Shown: positions 43,139 through 52,985 of the stretch, in pieces
Layout: each line of letters begins with the position of its first letter
Numbering within the stretch: the first letter of the stretch is position 1
NCBI GenBank assembly: GCA_020161835.1
Contig: JAIUNL010000005.1
Span: 124,001 to 188,000, forward strand
Source: Bacteroidota bacterium
GTDB taxonomy: Bacteria; Bacteroidota; JABWAT01
Direction: 5' to 3'
DNA: 64,000 nucleotides
Translations under genes and position numbers: made by a program
Notes under the pieces: model-generated
Told to the model about the DNA's origin: nothing
The model's input: the letters and a program-made list of their open reading frames with translations, nothing else
The model's database searches: none

Positions 43139-44314
43139 TCAGCCACCTGCCCGTAATGAATTCACAATATTCATTTTTGAAGCACGTACTGCAGGAAGAA
43201 ATCCACCAAAAATTCCCATCACAATGGCAAAAAGGAATGTATATCCAATAATTTCCGGACTGAGTGAAAATCCGAATGCCAATTCAGAAAAAGTGCCGAA
43301 ATTGGTCGTTGAAAATGAAACAAAACCAAGAAGCGAGGCAAGTGCAAGACCCGCAGCAGCTCCTATCAGAGAAAGCGCCATGGCTTCAATCAAAAATGCA
43401 GTCAAAATACTTCTTCTGGGGAAACCTAGCGCACGAAGCGTTCCGATTTCAACCGTCCGGTTTGCAACGGCAGCGTACATGGTAATCATAGCACCGATCA
43501 TTGCACCAAAACTGAAAATGATGGTGATCACAAGACCAAGCCCTTTAATGAATCCAGCCATCATTTCTGACTGTTCAAGATAAAACTTTTGTTCCTGTTT
43601 CACCTCAAGTTCCTGCAGCCGTTTTTCATTTTCGATTTTTGTTTTGATGATTTCAAAATCTTTCATATTGGCAAGCCGAAACGTGAAACTTGAAAATGCA
43701 TTCTGGCGGTTGAATTCATTAAGTATCAGTTCAGCATCAGTCCAGATTTCAGAAGCAAATCCGGTTTTCCCTGCATCCATGATTCCAACTACAGTCCATT
43801 TTTTTGAACCGATTTCAATCTGACCGTTCAGTTCAATATTTTCAAACCCTTCGGCTATACGGTTACCCACAACGACTTCCATCTGTCCCGGCTTGAACCA
43901 TCTTCCATTCACCAGAGAAACCTGGGGACGAAGTTCAAAAGCAGATGAGGAAATACCCCGGATTATAATATTTCCCATATCCTTCGAACCCTTTTTACTC
44001 AGGTTGATCATGGTCACCACATCTCCGGTTCCATACGGCTGATTATCCTTATTTCGTGCAAGTTCAGGGAAAGTAGAAATCAGATCAATCTGATCACGCA
44101 TGATTGAACTTGCCAGTTCAGAGTTTGAACCTTTTCGAATGATGATTACATTATCTTCTGAACCGGTTGCCACCATCGTTTCTGTTACACCCTGTGACAG
44201 CATCAGAACTGCTGCAAAAACGAATACAACCAGCGAAATACCGACAACAGTAAGCACCGTGGTAAGCCTTCTTGTCCATAAATTCCGCCAGTTATAACTA
44301 ATTGGGATTTTCAT
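43139..44314 (-). CDS. ABC transporter permease, MacB/FtsX type (second)
   Basis: 391 residues. An N-terminal membrane helix follows RNLWTRRLTTVLTVVGISLVVFVFAAVLML, then a ~200-residue periplasmic MacB-type domain with IIRGISSSAFELRP and VVVGNRIAEGF, then three C-terminal helices with the FtsX signature EIGTLRALGFPRRSILTAFLIEAMALSLIGAAAGL. It is the last gene of the adaptor-ATPase-permease-permease operon. Substrate unknown. Confidence 0.88.
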   Translation of the reverse strand: MKIPISYNWRNLWTRRLTTVLTVVGISLVVFVFAAVLMLSQGVTETMVATGSEDNVIIIRKGSNSELASSIMRDQIDLISTFPELARNKDNQPYGTGDVVTMINLSKKGSKDMGNIIIRGISSSAFELRPQVSLVNGRWFKPGQMEVVVGNRIAEGFENIELNGQIEIGSKKWTVVGIMDAGKTGFASEIWTDAELILNEFNRQNAFSSFTFRLANMKDFEIIKTKIENEKRLQELEVKQEQKFYLEQSEMMAGFIKGLGLVITIIFSFGAMIGAMITMYAAVANRTVEIGTLRALGFPRRSILTAFLIEAMALSLIGAAAGLALASLLGFVSFSTTNFGTFSELAFGFSLSPEIIGYTFLFAIVMGIFGGFLPAVRASKMNIVNSLRAGG

Positions 44315-44338
44315 ATTTTTTGTCCTTTATTAACAGGA

Positions 44339-45502
44339 TTAACCAATTTGACGTAAACCTTCAACAATCGAAATCCGTGACGACTTCCATGAAGGGAAAA
44401 TTGAGGCTGCAAGGCCAACCAGAAGTGAAAATCCAACCATCATAAAGATTGTGGATGGCAGTACCTGAAATACAGGGAATATGGTCGGGAAGGCATTTCC
44501 GAACCCGTTTGCAAGAGGGAACGTTAACAGAAGACCCAGTACCCCGCCGGCAATTGAAATAGTCAGGGATTCTCCGATTATCAGAATGGCAATAGTGGTA
44601 CCGGTAAAACCAAGGGTTTTCAGAACGGCATATTCCCTGATTCTTTCCCTGGCAGACATGATCATTGTATTCCCGAGAACCAGAAGAATGATACCGATAA
44701 TCACATAAGAAATCAGTTGAAGGGAAACCAGAATCGCACCTGAAAGGGAAACGAAACTCTGCTGAAAAGCTTTCTCAGTTTCTGTTTTTGTCTTTGCTGT
44801 TGAATTCAGGTACATACCATCGATGACCTGAGAAACTTCAGATGCACTTTTAGGATTATCGATCTGCATGATGTACCAGCCAACAAGCCCTGAACCGTAA
44901 CCCGGAATGCTTTTTACTCTTTCGTCCAGATAAGACCAGGGAAAGAAAAGCTGGGTTTCATCAATATATTTATCTTTTCCTGTATAAATACCGGCAATTG
45001 TAAAATCCCAGGTTCCCGGATAGATATCCCCGGTAAACGTCATAATATCACCGATTTTCAGATTATGCTGATCTGCAATTTTTTTACCGATGATACAGGA
45101 GTTCGGTTCTTTTTTAAATCGGTCAAGCTGGTCGGATGGAATCAGATATTCGGGATATAATTCCATGAACGTTTCTGCATCCACAGCAAATCTGGCAAAG
45201 AAATTTTCCGGCTTGTCTTCCTTATATTTTCCGCCAAACCAGTTAGCGAATGAAACACCTGTCACTCCCGGTACTTTTTGAATCTGATCCCGGTAAGAAA
45301 ATGGAAGTGGAAATATAAACGAAACCGCATGCCTGCTGATGAGCCTGCTTGAGGATGAGGCATCCACACCTGCATTCCAGGCGGTTACAACGGTCCGGAG
45401 AAGTCCGAATGCCATTACGGCTACGGCAATTCCGAAAATAGTGAGAATCGATCTCAGCTTATGACGGAAAACATTTTTGGAGATGAGTTTAATGACTTTC
45501 AT
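44339..45502 (-). CDS. ABC transporter permease, MacB/FtsX type (first)
   Basis: 387 residues, with the same architecture as its neighbour: helix [22 protein letters not shown], a periplasmic domain, then three helices with [32 protein letters not shown]. It ends ...[10 protein letters not shown], matching the ...SLRAGG end of the second permease. The two probably form a heterodimer served by the ATPase directly upstream, three bases away. Confidence 0.88.
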   Translation of the reverse strand: MKVIKLISKNVFRHKLRSILTIFGIAVAVMAFGLLRTVVTAWNAGVDASSSSRLISRHAVSFIFPLPFSYRDQIQKVPGVTGVSFANWFGGKYKEDKPENFFARFAVDAETFMELYPEYLIPSDQLDRFKKEPNSCIIGKKIADQHNLKIGDIMTFTGDIYPGTWDFTIAGIYTGKDKYIDETQLFFPWSYLDERVKSIPGYGSGLVGWYIMQIDNPKSASEVSQVIDGMYLNSTAKTKTETEKAFQQSFVSLSGAILVSLQLISYVIIGIILLVLGNTMIMSARERIREYAVLKTLGFTGTTIAILIIGESLTISIAGGVLGLLLTFPLANGFGNAFPTIFPVFQVLPSTIFMMVGFSLLVGLAASIFPSWKSSRISIVEGLRQIG

Positions 45503-45505
45503 GGC

Positions 45506-46195
45506 TTACTTTCCGTCTCCGTTAACCATAAGCTCACCTTTTTCCAGGTGGCGGGTAACGTGTGCTTTCTCTGCTGCGTGCGGATCGTGGGTCACCATAA
45601 CAATGGTTTTCTTGAATTCCCGGTTTAGCCGGTCCATCAGATTCAGGATTTCTTCTGCTGATTTACGGTCAAGGTCACCTGTGGGTTCATCTCCAATGAT
45701 CAATGTCGGATCGGTAACGACTGCCCGGGCAATAGCAACACGTTGTTGCTGACCACCAGAAAGCTGTTTCGGATAGTGATCCATCCGGTCACTTAAGCCC
45801 ACAATGTTCAGAACCCCTTCAACCCGCTGTTTCTTTTCCTTTTTGGAAAGATTGGTCAGTTCAAGCGGTAGTTCAACATTTTCGTAAGCGGTCAGAACGG
45901 GAATCAGGTTATAAAACTGGAATATGAAACCAATATTCTGGGAACGCCATTTTGCCAGTTGAGTTTCATTCAATTTGGCAATATCAGTACCGGCAATAAC
46001 AATTGAACCACTTGTTGGACGGTCAATTCCGGAAATCAAATTCAGCAAAGTTGTTTTTCCGGATCCAGACGGACCCATCAACGCCATAAATTCGCCTTCA
46101 GGAACATCGAGAGATAAATTCTGAAGAACCGGAATTTCAATTGTTCCACGATAATAAATTTTGGAAACCTGATTAACCTGAACCAATGTACTCAT
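45506..46195 (-). CDS. ABC transporter ATP-binding protein, MacB/LolD type
   Basis: 229 residues. Walker [22 protein letters not shown] near residue 40, Q-loop [24 protein letters not shown], signature [17 protein letters not shown], Walker [14 protein letters not shown] and switch [13 protein letters not shown] are complete. Located between the adaptor gene and two FtsX-type permeases, it powers mechanotransmission-type export across the envelope. Export target is not predictable. Confidence 0.9.
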   Translation of the reverse strand: MSTLVQVNQVSKIYYRGTIEIPVLQNLSLDVPEGEFMALMGPSGSGKTTLLNLISGIDRPTSGSIVIAGTDIAKLNETQLAKWRSQNIGFIFQFYNLIPVLTAYENVELPLELTNLSKKEKKQRVEGVLNIVGLSDRMDHYPKQLSGGQQQRVAIARAVVTDPTLIIGDEPTGDLDRKSAEEILNLMDRLNREFKKTIVMVTHDPHAAEKAHVTRHLEKGELMVNGDGK

Positions 46196-46295
46196 AACTA
46201 TTCCCTTGTTAATGAATTGCTAAAAATGCCGGATGGTGATGAAAATGCTTTGAAAATGCAAAGATTTCCTTGATTTTTTAAACCAAGGTTCCCCT

Positions 46296-46472
46296 CCTTT
46301 ACCAAAGGAGGGGTGGCGAAGCCGGGGAGGTTTTTCCAAATCAATTCAAACCACCCCTAACCCCTCCTTTTGAAAAGGAGGGGAATTAAAAAAAACACTT
46401 GTAACTTATAACTTATAACTTTTAACCTGTAACTCCGAAATTATCGGGCACTTCGACTCCGCTCAGTGACCG
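46296..46472. repeat. repeat mosaic between adaptor and ATPase genes
   Basis: The 291-base spacer holds two CCCCTCCTTT / AAAGGAGGGG palindromes (46,292-46,310 and 46,366-46,384), an ACTTATAACTT low-complexity string (46,399-46,434) and CACTTCGACTCCGCTCAGTG (46,450-46,469), each of which recurs elsewhere in the window. No gene is visible in it. Confidence 0.75.
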
Positions 46473-46486
46473 AAATTTCCCGTAAC

Positions 46487-47707
46487 CTACTTATCCCCTA
46501 CCTGATCACCCGATTTCAAACTTTCAGCCGGACGAAGAACAACTCGTTCCCCTGCTAAAACCCCTGAGAGGACTTCAATTCTCGAACCGGCAGAGGATCC
46601 TAATGAAACGGGCTTTTCAGTCACTTTTCCGTCAGACAAAACGAAGACAACCTTCTGATCATTCCGGGTCACAACAGATGCAACCGGAATGGTTAGTTTC
46701 GGACTTTCCTGAACTGAATCAGTTTTTGCAGATGCATTCAGAAAATCAACCTTCGCCCGCATTTCAGGCAACACTTTACCATCTGTTTTCCTGAATCTCA
46801 CTTTGGTCAGTACTGTAGCTTTTGCACGGTCGGCTGTAGGCACTACTTTATTTACATAACCCTGATAACGGGTTTCGGGGTAGGCGTCCAGCATAATTTC
46901 GCAGGGCATTCCCTCTGTAATTTTCTGAATATTCGATTCAGAAACTTCGGCTTCGACTTCAAGTGAAGTCATATCAGCCATTATCACCACATTTCCCCGT
47001 GAACCTGCCGCTGCACCAAAAGGAGAAATCACTTCGCCTACATTTGCATTTTTTGTTAGAACGACACCGGTAAAAGGTGCTCTGATGTTGGTATTTTCAA
47101 CTCCAACTTCAGCAGACCGGATTGCCGCTTTGGCCACGTCAACTCCTGCGGTTGCTGATGCTAAACCTGAAACAGCACGCCGGTTTCGGAATTCAGCATT
47201 TTCAAATTCAGATTTTGAAATTAAATTACGGTCAAACAATGATCTGGAACGGTCGAGATTGAGTTTTGACTCTTCAAGTTCAGTTTGTGCAGAGGTTAAA
47301 CCTGCTAGAGCCATGTTCAGATTTGCTTTTGACTGATCGAGTACCGCTTCTACATCCTGACTTTCAATCCGCCCGATTAGCTGACCCTGAACAACCTTGT
47401 CGCCTTCAATAACGAGTAATGTTTCAAGCCGCCCCGTTCCCTTTGAAGCCACGGCAGCTTTTCTCTGGGCAACAATATAACCACTGGCCACCATGACCGA
47501 ATTTTCCTGGGCAGGTGTTGACAAAATGGCTACCCCGGTTTCAACAGGTCCGGCAGCAGATCCGTTGCTGGTAAAATACCAAACCAAAAGAATAACCAGC
47601 ACCGCCGATCCGGCAAGAACAAACCACTTTCCATTCCCTGAGGCAGGTTCCGGTTGGTTTCGGTTGATTTTAAGAAAAGATAGATCTTGATTTTGGGTTG
47701 AAGACAT
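46487..47707 (-). CDS. efflux periplasmic adaptor (MacA/HlyD family)
   Basis: 406 residues from ATG 47707. One membrane anchor (WFVLAGSAVLVILLVWYF, residues ~30-47) is followed by the lipoyl-like half GYIVAQRKAAVASKGTGRLETLLVIEGDKV, a coiled-coil hairpin (residues ~110-190, Leu/Ala/Asp-rich), the second lipoyl half NIRAPFTGVVLTKNANVGEVISP, and beta-barrel plus membrane-proximal domains. It bridges the inner-membrane transporter encoded downstream to an outer-membrane channel not present here. The promoter is recorded separately. Confidence 0.9.
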   Translation of the reverse strand: MSSTQNQDLSFLKINRNQPEPASGNGKWFVLAGSAVLVILLVWYFTSNGSAAGPVETGVAILSTPAQENSVMVASGYIVAQRKAAVASKGTGRLETLLVIEGDKVVQGQLIGRIESQDVEAVLDQSKANLNMALAGLTSAQTELEESKLNLDRSRSLFDRNLISKSEFENAEFRNRRAVSGLASATAGVDVAKAAIRSAEVGVENTNIRAPFTGVVLTKNANVGEVISPFGAAAGSRGNVVIMADMTSLEVEAEVSESNIQKITEGMPCEIMLDAYPETRYQGYVNKVVPTADRAKATVLTKVRFRKTDGKVLPEMRAKVDFLNASAKTDSVQESPKLTIPVASVVTRNDQKVVFVLSDGKVTEKPVSLGSSAGSRIEVLSGVLAGERVVLRPAESLKSGDQVGDK

Positions 47708-47803
47708 AAAATCCGGCACTTTTTAATTATAGGAATATTCAATAAACAAAACTGTTGGTCTACGAATTCCCGGAAAAATGTTTCATCACTAAATATAACT
47801 GTA

Positions 47804-47834
47804 CAAATATATAGTCATCCAAAAACAAACACAA
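47804..47834 (-). promoter_or_regulatory. promoter of the efflux operon, Bacteroidota type
   Basis: TTG (47834-47832), 20-base spacer, TATATTTG (47811-47804) on the minus strand, about 95 bases before the adaptor ATG. Confidence 0.6.
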
Positions 47835-47858
47835 CTATTTTTTTGTTTACAAATTCAG

Positions 47859-47891
47859 TTGAGGAAATTTTCCACAGCGTTTGTAACTTTA
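47859..47891 (+). promoter_or_regulatory. promoter of the serine hydrolase gene
   Basis: TTG (47859-47861), 22-base spacer, TAACTTTA (47884-47891), one mismatch from TAnnTTTG, 30 bases before the ATG. It is divergent from the efflux promoter. Confidence 0.5.
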
Positions 47892-47920
47892 CAGATTCAT
47901 AAACTAAATCTGGATTTGAT

Positions 47921-49474
47921 ATGAAGCTACTACTCAGTTCCCTTTTCATCCTTCTGTTTCCACTGGCATCTGTTGCCCAGTCAGAGTTGAACATTGACAG
48001 CCTGGCATCCTCTGTTCTTAAAACTTTCGACGTTCCGGGTGTTGCAATTGCAGTTGTGCAGGATGGAAAAGTTTTACTTGAATCCGGATTTGGAGTAAAA
48101 ACTTCCGGGAAACAGGATCGTGTGGATGAAAATACGCTATTTGGGATTGCGTCAAACAGCAAAGCGTTTACAGCCTCTGCCCTGGCCATACTTGTTGACG
48201 AAGGACGATTAAGCTGGGATGACCCTGTTATCAAGTATCTTCCTGATTTTCAGCTTTATGATCCATGGGTTACCCGTGAAATCACCGTTCGGGATTTGCT
48301 TTGTCACCGTTCTGGTTTGGGTCTGGGTGCCGGTGATCTGATGGTTTTTCCAACTGCCCTTTTCACACCCGAAGAAATCATCCGGAACATGAAAACGATT
48401 AAACCAGCCAGCAGTTTCAGGTCAACTTACGCCTACAACAATCTCATGTTTCTGGTTGCAGGTTCCCTGATTCCGGCAATTACTGATACGTCGTGGACTG
48501 ATTTTATTAAAGAACGATTCTTCAAACCACTTGGAATGGCAAATTCTTATCCAACTTTTTCAGCAATCAAAGGAAAACCCAATCAGTCATCCTATCATGT
48601 CTGGGTTGATGGAAAATTACAGGTCACACCTGGTGAAAGTATGGATAATTGTGCACCGGCCGGCGGAATTAATTCGTCTGTTCATGATCTGACTAAATGG
48701 ATGATCATGCAGCTTGATTCAGGATTGGTACGAAATTCAGCTTCCGGAAAATCACGTCTGATCAGTAAAAAACAATACCGGCAGTTGTGGTCAACCCAGT
48801 TTCCTTTTTCACCCGGTCCCCCTCCTCCCGGCATGGAATCTCTTAAAACACAATATGCAGGATACGCACTTGGCTGGAATGTCAGGCAGTATCGGGGATA
48901 CCAAATGGTGAGTCACACTGGTGGATTAACCGGTATGGTTACCCGATTGACCCTCATCCCTGAGAAAAAGCTGGGAATTGTTGTTCTCACCAATCAGGAA
49001 TCATCAGAAGCATTCAACTCTCTGACCTTTTCCCTTTTAGATCATTACATGGGCATGGAACCTGCCAACTGGACTGAAAAATTCAAAGCAATGAAAGATT
49101 CCTCTCAGGCAAAGAATAACCGGTTTCTTGCGAAACTTGAAACAGACAGAAATAAGAAAAGTAAACCGTCACTTTCTGCTGAAGGTTATACTGGAATTTA
49201 CAAAGATTCCTGGATGGGGGACATGGTTATCAAACTGAACGGTGAAAACCTGACTCTTCAGTTTGAAAAAAGTCCGACCTTAACGGGAAAACTTATTCAC
49301 TGGCAATATGATACTTTTATCGTAAAATGGGATCACCGTTATCTCAGGGCGGATGCATTCGTCACCTTCTCCCTGAATCCGGATGGTTCTGTTGATCAGG
49401 TTAAAATGTCTCCTGTTTCACCTGATACAGATTTCAGTTTTGATTTTCAGGATCTGGAATTGAGAAGGCAGTGA
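47921..49474 (+). CDS. serine hydrolase, class C beta-lactamase-like, with C-terminal DUF3471-type domain
   Basis: 517 residues. The signal peptide MKLLLSSLFILLFPLASVAQ ends in Ala-Gln. The active-site set is complete: SxxK as GIASNSKAFTASAL near residue 88, YxN as YAYNNLMF near 170, and the KTG equivalent HTGGLTGM near 330. The last ~110 residues (GYTGIYKDSWMGDMVIKL onward) form a separate beta domain of DUF3471 type. Such proteins are D-aminopeptidases, esterases or amidohydrolases; antibiotic resistance is not implied. It is divergent from the efflux operon, single gene. Confidence 0.87.
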   Translation: MKLLLSSLFILLFPLASVAQSELNIDSLASSVLKTFDVPGVAIAVVQDGKVLLESGFGVKTSGKQDRVDENTLFGIASNSKAFTASALAILVDEGRLSWDDPVIKYLPDFQLYDPWVTREITVRDLLCHRSGLGLGAGDLMVFPTALFTPEEIIRNMKTIKPASSFRSTYAYNNLMFLVAGSLIPAITDTSWTDFIKERFFKPLGMANSYPTFSAIKGKPNQSSYHVWVDGKLQVTPGESMDNCAPAGGINSSVHDLTKWMIMQLDSGLVRNSASGKSRLISKKQYRQLWSTQFPFSPGPPPPGMESLKTQYAGYALGWNVRQYRGYQMVSHTGGLTGMVTRLTLIPEKKLGIVVLTNQESSEAFNSLTFSLLDHYMGMEPANWTEKFKAMKDSSQAKNNRFLAKLETDRNKKSKPSLSAEGYTGIYKDSWMGDMVIKLNGENLTLQFEKSPTLTGKLIHWQYDTFIVKWDHRYLRADAFVTFSLNPDGSVDQVKMSPVSPDTDFSFDFQDLELRRQ

Positions 49475-49516
49475 TACGTGGGTACGCTGTACAGGGTATA
49501 GTAAGAGGTGGAGGGG

Positions 49517-49652
49517 AAAGGCGTAAGGCATAAGGTTTAAGGCGTAAGCCCGTCGATGGACGGGTTTCAACTGTTAGCAATGATTCCCCTCCTTTTCAAG
49601 GGGGAGCCTGCCCCGAACGCTTTCGGGGGGTGCCAAAGGCGGGGTGGTTGTG
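49517..49652. repeat. composite modular repeat, copy A
   Basis: Ordered modules: GGCGTAAGGCATAAGGTTTAAGG, a CTGTTAGCAATGATTCCCC link, then CCTCCTTTTCAAGG, GAGCCTGCCCCGAACGC, a TTTCGGGG palindrome and GGCGGGGTGGTT. The same modules in the same order occur in reverse orientation at 55,236-55,350. The remainder of the 349-base spacer (to 49,823) holds no gene. Confidence 0.8.
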
Positions 49653-49823
49653 TCATTTACCGTTTTATAGTTTTGAATGTTTTTACTTTCCAATTTTCCC
49701 ATTCTGCAAGTTTTCCGCCTGTTACCTGTCAAACAGGAACGTAGTTAAACCAATCTTCTGTTTTACCATCAAACAGGCTGACTGTTTGACATCCTTCCTG
49801 ATTTTTAGAATCTAAACCGAATC

Positions 49824-50369
49824 ATGCTTACTTTCTTACAAAAAACCTTCACTATTAACCTTTTGCCTTCTCTGTTGCTGATTTTCTTTTCAGTTGATAC
49901 AGGTCTTGGTCAAAATCAGGAAAAAACCCGGGGAGACTGGTCAGTCACACCGATGGTGGGTTATCAGGGTGCCCATCAGCAAGGCGGATTTACAGGACTT
50001 GTTTTTTCGTACAAATCATGGATTGCCACTTCCTTAACTTATGGAAATGATGATCTGAACTCCCTTTCCTTTTCTGGGAACTGGTTTGTAAATGAGGGTG
50101 AAAGTCAAATTTACCTCAAAGCCGGTGCATCCCGTTTCTGGCTGATTGAACAGGATAATTATAAATACCGGCTAACATCTGCGCACACCGGCATTGGGTT
50201 TCAATCCATTTTTTTCGAAAACTTTGTTGTAAACTCAGAGATTTTGGCGTTAAAATACATCCGCCAAAGTTATTCAACACCCGATTTTAAACTTAAAAAT
50301 GAGTTCCATCTGGATGAAAACTATTTCTTTTTACTTGGTATTACTATCGGTTACCGGTTTTTTTTATAG
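49824..50369 (+). CDS. small outer-membrane beta-barrel-like protein
   Basis: 181 residues with a signal peptide (~30 residues, ending around VDTGLGQ). The mature protein consists of short alternating strands (WSVTPMVGYQGAHQQGGFTGLVFSYKSWIATSLTYG) and closes with ITIGYRFFL, typical of small barrels with a C-terminal aromatic. Function unknown. Its 3' end overlaps the start of the next gene by 56 bases in another frame, so the two are probably expressed together. Confidence 0.6.
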   Translation: MLTFLQKTFTINLLPSLLLIFFSVDTGLGQNQEKTRGDWSVTPMVGYQGAHQQGGFTGLVFSYKSWIATSLTYGNDDLNSLSFSGNWFVNEGESQIYLKAGASRFWLIEQDNYKYRLTSAHTGIGFQSIFFENFVVNSEILALKYIRQSYSTPDFKLKNEFHLDENYFFLLGITIGYRFFL

Positions 50370-51096
50370 CGGATGTTCAGAAACAGATTCTGAAGGTTCT
50401 GATTTAATTCTGATTGGACATCGAGGATTAAGCATCTCAAATCCGGAAAATTCTGAGGAAGCTATCACTGCCCTGATTAAAAGTGGTTGCAGATATCTTG
50501 AAACGGATATTACCATTTCCGGGGATGATAGTGTCATTCTTTTTCATGATGACGAGACGGATCGTCTGACTCCTTTTTCGGGTTCAACTCTTTCTTTTCC
50601 GGCGAATGAGTTACGGGAAGGTTTCAGATCGAAGATGGGCGGAACACTTTTAACCTTTTCTCAGTTTGCTTCCCGGTACGGAAACCAGTTTGATGAAATT
50701 TATCTTGACTTGAAATCGGGCCAGGGTGATGCCATTTTCAAATTGATCAGGCAAACCATCAATATTGCCAAAACAACAGGAATTACTCAAAAACTGATTT
50801 TCACCTGCCCTTACACTGCGGGACTGGATTCAGTGTTAAAAATAAGCCCCGGAATAAAAACTGCAATTGACAACGGTCCTGAAGGGGTTTCAATTGCCAT
50901 TCAGAAAAATTACCCTGTGGTTTTGATCGAACAGTCAGATTTAAATCCGTATCTATATTCGCTGGCCAGGGGATCAGGAGTCAAAATAATCGGTTACACC
51001 ATAAACAGTTTACCTGAAATTCAGAAAGCAATTGAATCTGGGGTGAATGGTGTAATGACAGATAACCCTTCACTTTTCAGAGATGCCGGCTACTGA
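50314..51096 (+). CDS. glycerophosphodiester phosphodiesterase lipoprotein
   Basis: 260 residues from ATG 50314, chosen because it gives a clean lipoprotein signal MKTISFYLVLLSVTGFFYSGC; ATG 50299 would add five residues. The GDPD TIM barrel shows the catalytic HRG in LILIGHRGLSISNPENSEEA, metal ligands in CRYLETDITISGDDSVILFHDDETDRLT, DEIYLDLKSG and the final VNGVMTDNPSLF. It cleaves glycerophosphodiesters to glycerol 3-phosphate, here at the cell surface or in the periplasm. It overlaps the upstream barrel gene by 56 bases and converges on the kinase gene with overlapping stops. Confidence 0.88.
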   Translation: MKTISFYLVLLSVTGFFYSGCSETDSEGSDLILIGHRGLSISNPENSEEAITALIKSGCRYLETDITISGDDSVILFHDDETDRLTPFSGSTLSFPANELREGFRSKMGGTLLTFSQFASRYGNQFDEIYLDLKSGQGDAIFKLIRQTINIAKTTGITQKLIFTCPYTAGLDSVLKISPGIKTAIDNGPEGVSIAIQKNYPVVLIEQSDLNPYLYSLARGSGVKIIGYTINSLPEIQKAIESGVNGVMTDNPSLFRDAGY

Positions 51097-52985
51097 TTTG
51101 CCCGTTTCAGTTTGAGTGAAAACTGACTGCCTTCACCGGGTTTACTTTCCACAAGAAGTTCACCGCCGTTTTTCTTTGCAAATTCCAGACATAACTTAAA
51201 TCCCAACCCGACGCCCTTTTCGTTTTTGGTGCCAAAACGGCTTTCAATTTTATCCTTCCGGAATAAATTCCTGATCTGAACTTCACTCATTCCTATTCCT
51301 GAATCTGAGATTGTTGCAATCAGCCATTCACCCTCAATCCTGGTTTGAATTCTAACTATCCCGCCCGGTTGTGAAAACTTGATGGCATTCGAAATCAGAT
51401 TTCTAAGTATAACCCGCAATTCATTTTCATCGGCATAAACCAGATGTGAATCATCAAGCTGGGTTTCTACAGATATATTTTTATCGGAAAGCAGCCGTGA
51501 GTATAAACTCAACAGTTCGCCAATGAGATCAGGAATCCAGACTACAACGGCATGACTTCCCGGATCAGTGAACTGCTGATTGACCCAAATCAAAAGATTG
51601 TCGAGGGTATTATAGACCTGGGCAACTGATTGCTGTAAAGTAGTCAGATAGGCAAAACGTTCTTCTTCAGTCATATCATTCTCGTTAACGAGCTCCAACC
51701 CCTGCTGTATGCCTGAAACCGGACCCCTTAAGTCGTGGGCGATAATTGAGAACAGTTTGTCTTTTGCAGCATTTACTGAAAGCAGTTCATCCTGCTGGGC
51801 TTCAATCAACGTAGTCTTAAGCTTTAAAAGCCGGTTTTTACGATGAAGTTTGTAGAGAACAAACCCAAGTATAAGCGTGAATACCAAACCGGAAAACAGA
51901 ATGATCCTCAGATTGCTCTGTTCTTTATCTTTTTCCTTCATTTCAGCAGTAAGCTTAATTAAATCGGCTTGCTGCTTGTGATAGGCAAGATTATTGGCCA
52001 TTCTGAGCAGTTCCATCCGGTTTGTTCTTTCCTCAAGCGTATCGGCCATCTCTGCAAACTTGAGATAATTCAAGAATGCCTGATGGTAATTACCCCTTGC
52101 AGAATCAATTTTTGAAGCAATCAGATAAACATCCCGCCAGACAAAAGAATATCTGTCCCTTTTTTCAAAAGTTTCCATCAGGTAGAAAGCAGAATCCAGT
52201 AAGGACCGGGCTTTTAACACTTCCTTTTTCGATAATGCCATTTCAGAAAGCGACTCAAATGCACTTGCAGCACCACTAAAATGTTTACCCAAAAGACTAA
52301 AACGAATGCTGGCCCTGTAGTTAGTTTCTGCCAGTTTACTGTCACCGGATTCTTTGTAAAGTCCGCCAAGATTTAAATAGGATATGCCAACCCAGGCTAA
52401 ATTATTGTATTTTTTTGCCAGTTCAAGCGTTTTATTATAATAGACAACAGCATCAGGATAATCCTTATTTCGCTGTTTAATCAGGGCAAGTGTATTGAGT
52501 GCACTGATTTGAATGATATCTCCCCACTCGGTAAATGGTGATTCAACGGTTTCTCTGAATGCAGCCTCTGCTTTTTGATTGTCACCCATCCGGTAATACA
52601 GAAGTCCGATGTTATAGGTGATAATTTTTATTATTTCGGGACTTTGGAATTCAGCATTTTCCTTGTAAGCAATCAGAATTTCAAGTTGTTCATCTTGCCG
52701 GTTGTATTTTAAATAGAATAATTCCTGAGCCTGAAAAACCACTACCAGCATCCGGTAACGGAGGGGTTGGTCTTTGAGGATATGAATAACTTCATAAAAA
52801 AAACGGTCGTGATCCTGTACAGGTAAATTTTGGATAATCGGGGAAAGACGTTCAACCGATTGCAGCCAATTGGAAGAATCAGAAACAAGCAGACTATTTT
52901 TGATGGAATCAGGCAGGAAGGAATCTGAGGCCAGAAGATTCTGAAAAGAAACAAGTAAACTGAGGAGGCAAAACAGTTTTTTCAT
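51090..52985 (-). CDS. TPR-containing sensor histidine kinase
   Basis: 631 residues. A signal peptide (~19 residues) leads to a periplasmic region of several tetratricopeptide repeats (e.g. IGLLYYRMGDNQKAEAAFRE, ISYLNLGGLYKESGDSKLAE), a membrane helix near residue 365 (IILFSGLVFTLILGFVLYKL), a coiled coil, then the kinase core: H-box FSIIAHDLRGPVSG, N-box ILRNLISNAIKFS, G1 ISDSGIGMS and G2 EKGVGLGFKLC. This TPR-kinase layout is frequent in Bacteroidota. No response regulator is adjacent. Its ATG directly abuts the TAA of the NifX-like gene (TAAATG). Confidence 0.92.
   Translation of the reverse strand: MKKLFCLLSLLVSFQNLLASDSFLPDSIKNSLLVSDSSNWLQSVERLSPIIQNLPVQDHDRFFYEVIHILKDQPLRYRMLVVVFQAQELFYLKYNRQDEQLEILIAYKENAEFQSPEIIKIITYNIGLLYYRMGDNQKAEAAFRETVESPFTEWGDIIQISALNTLALIKQRNKDYPDAVVYYNKTLELAKKYNNLAWVGISYLNLGGLYKESGDSKLAETNYRASIRFSLLGKHFSGAASAFESLSEMALSKKEVLKARSLLDSAFYLMETFEKRDRYSFVWRDVYLIASKIDSARGNYHQAFLNYLKFAEMADTLEERTNRMELLRMANNLAYHKQQADLIKLTAEMKEKDKEQSNLRIILFSGLVFTLILGFVLYKLHRKNRLLKLKTTLIEAQQDELLSVNAAKDKLFSIIAHDLRGPVSGIQQGLELVNENDMTEEERFAYLTTLQQSVAQVYNTLDNLLIWVNQQFTDPGSHAVVVWIPDLIGELLSLYSRLLSDKNISVETQLDDSHLVYADENELRVILRNLISNAIKFSQPGGIVRIQTRIEGEWLIATISDSGIGMSEVQIRNLFRKDKIESRFGTKNEKGVGLGFKLCLEFAKKNGGELLVESKPGEGSQFSLKLKRANQ

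Noticed and set aside
47815..48234. 139-codon minus-strand frame opposite the serine hydrolase
   Set aside because: It lies antisense to a well-supported gene with signal peptide and active-site motifs and shows no domain of its own.
47921..49474. Serine hydrolase as an antibiotic-resistance beta-lactamase
   Set aside because: Length, the HTGG motif and the extra C-terminal domain are typical of general peptidase/esterase relatives; nothing specific to class C resistance enzymes was seen.
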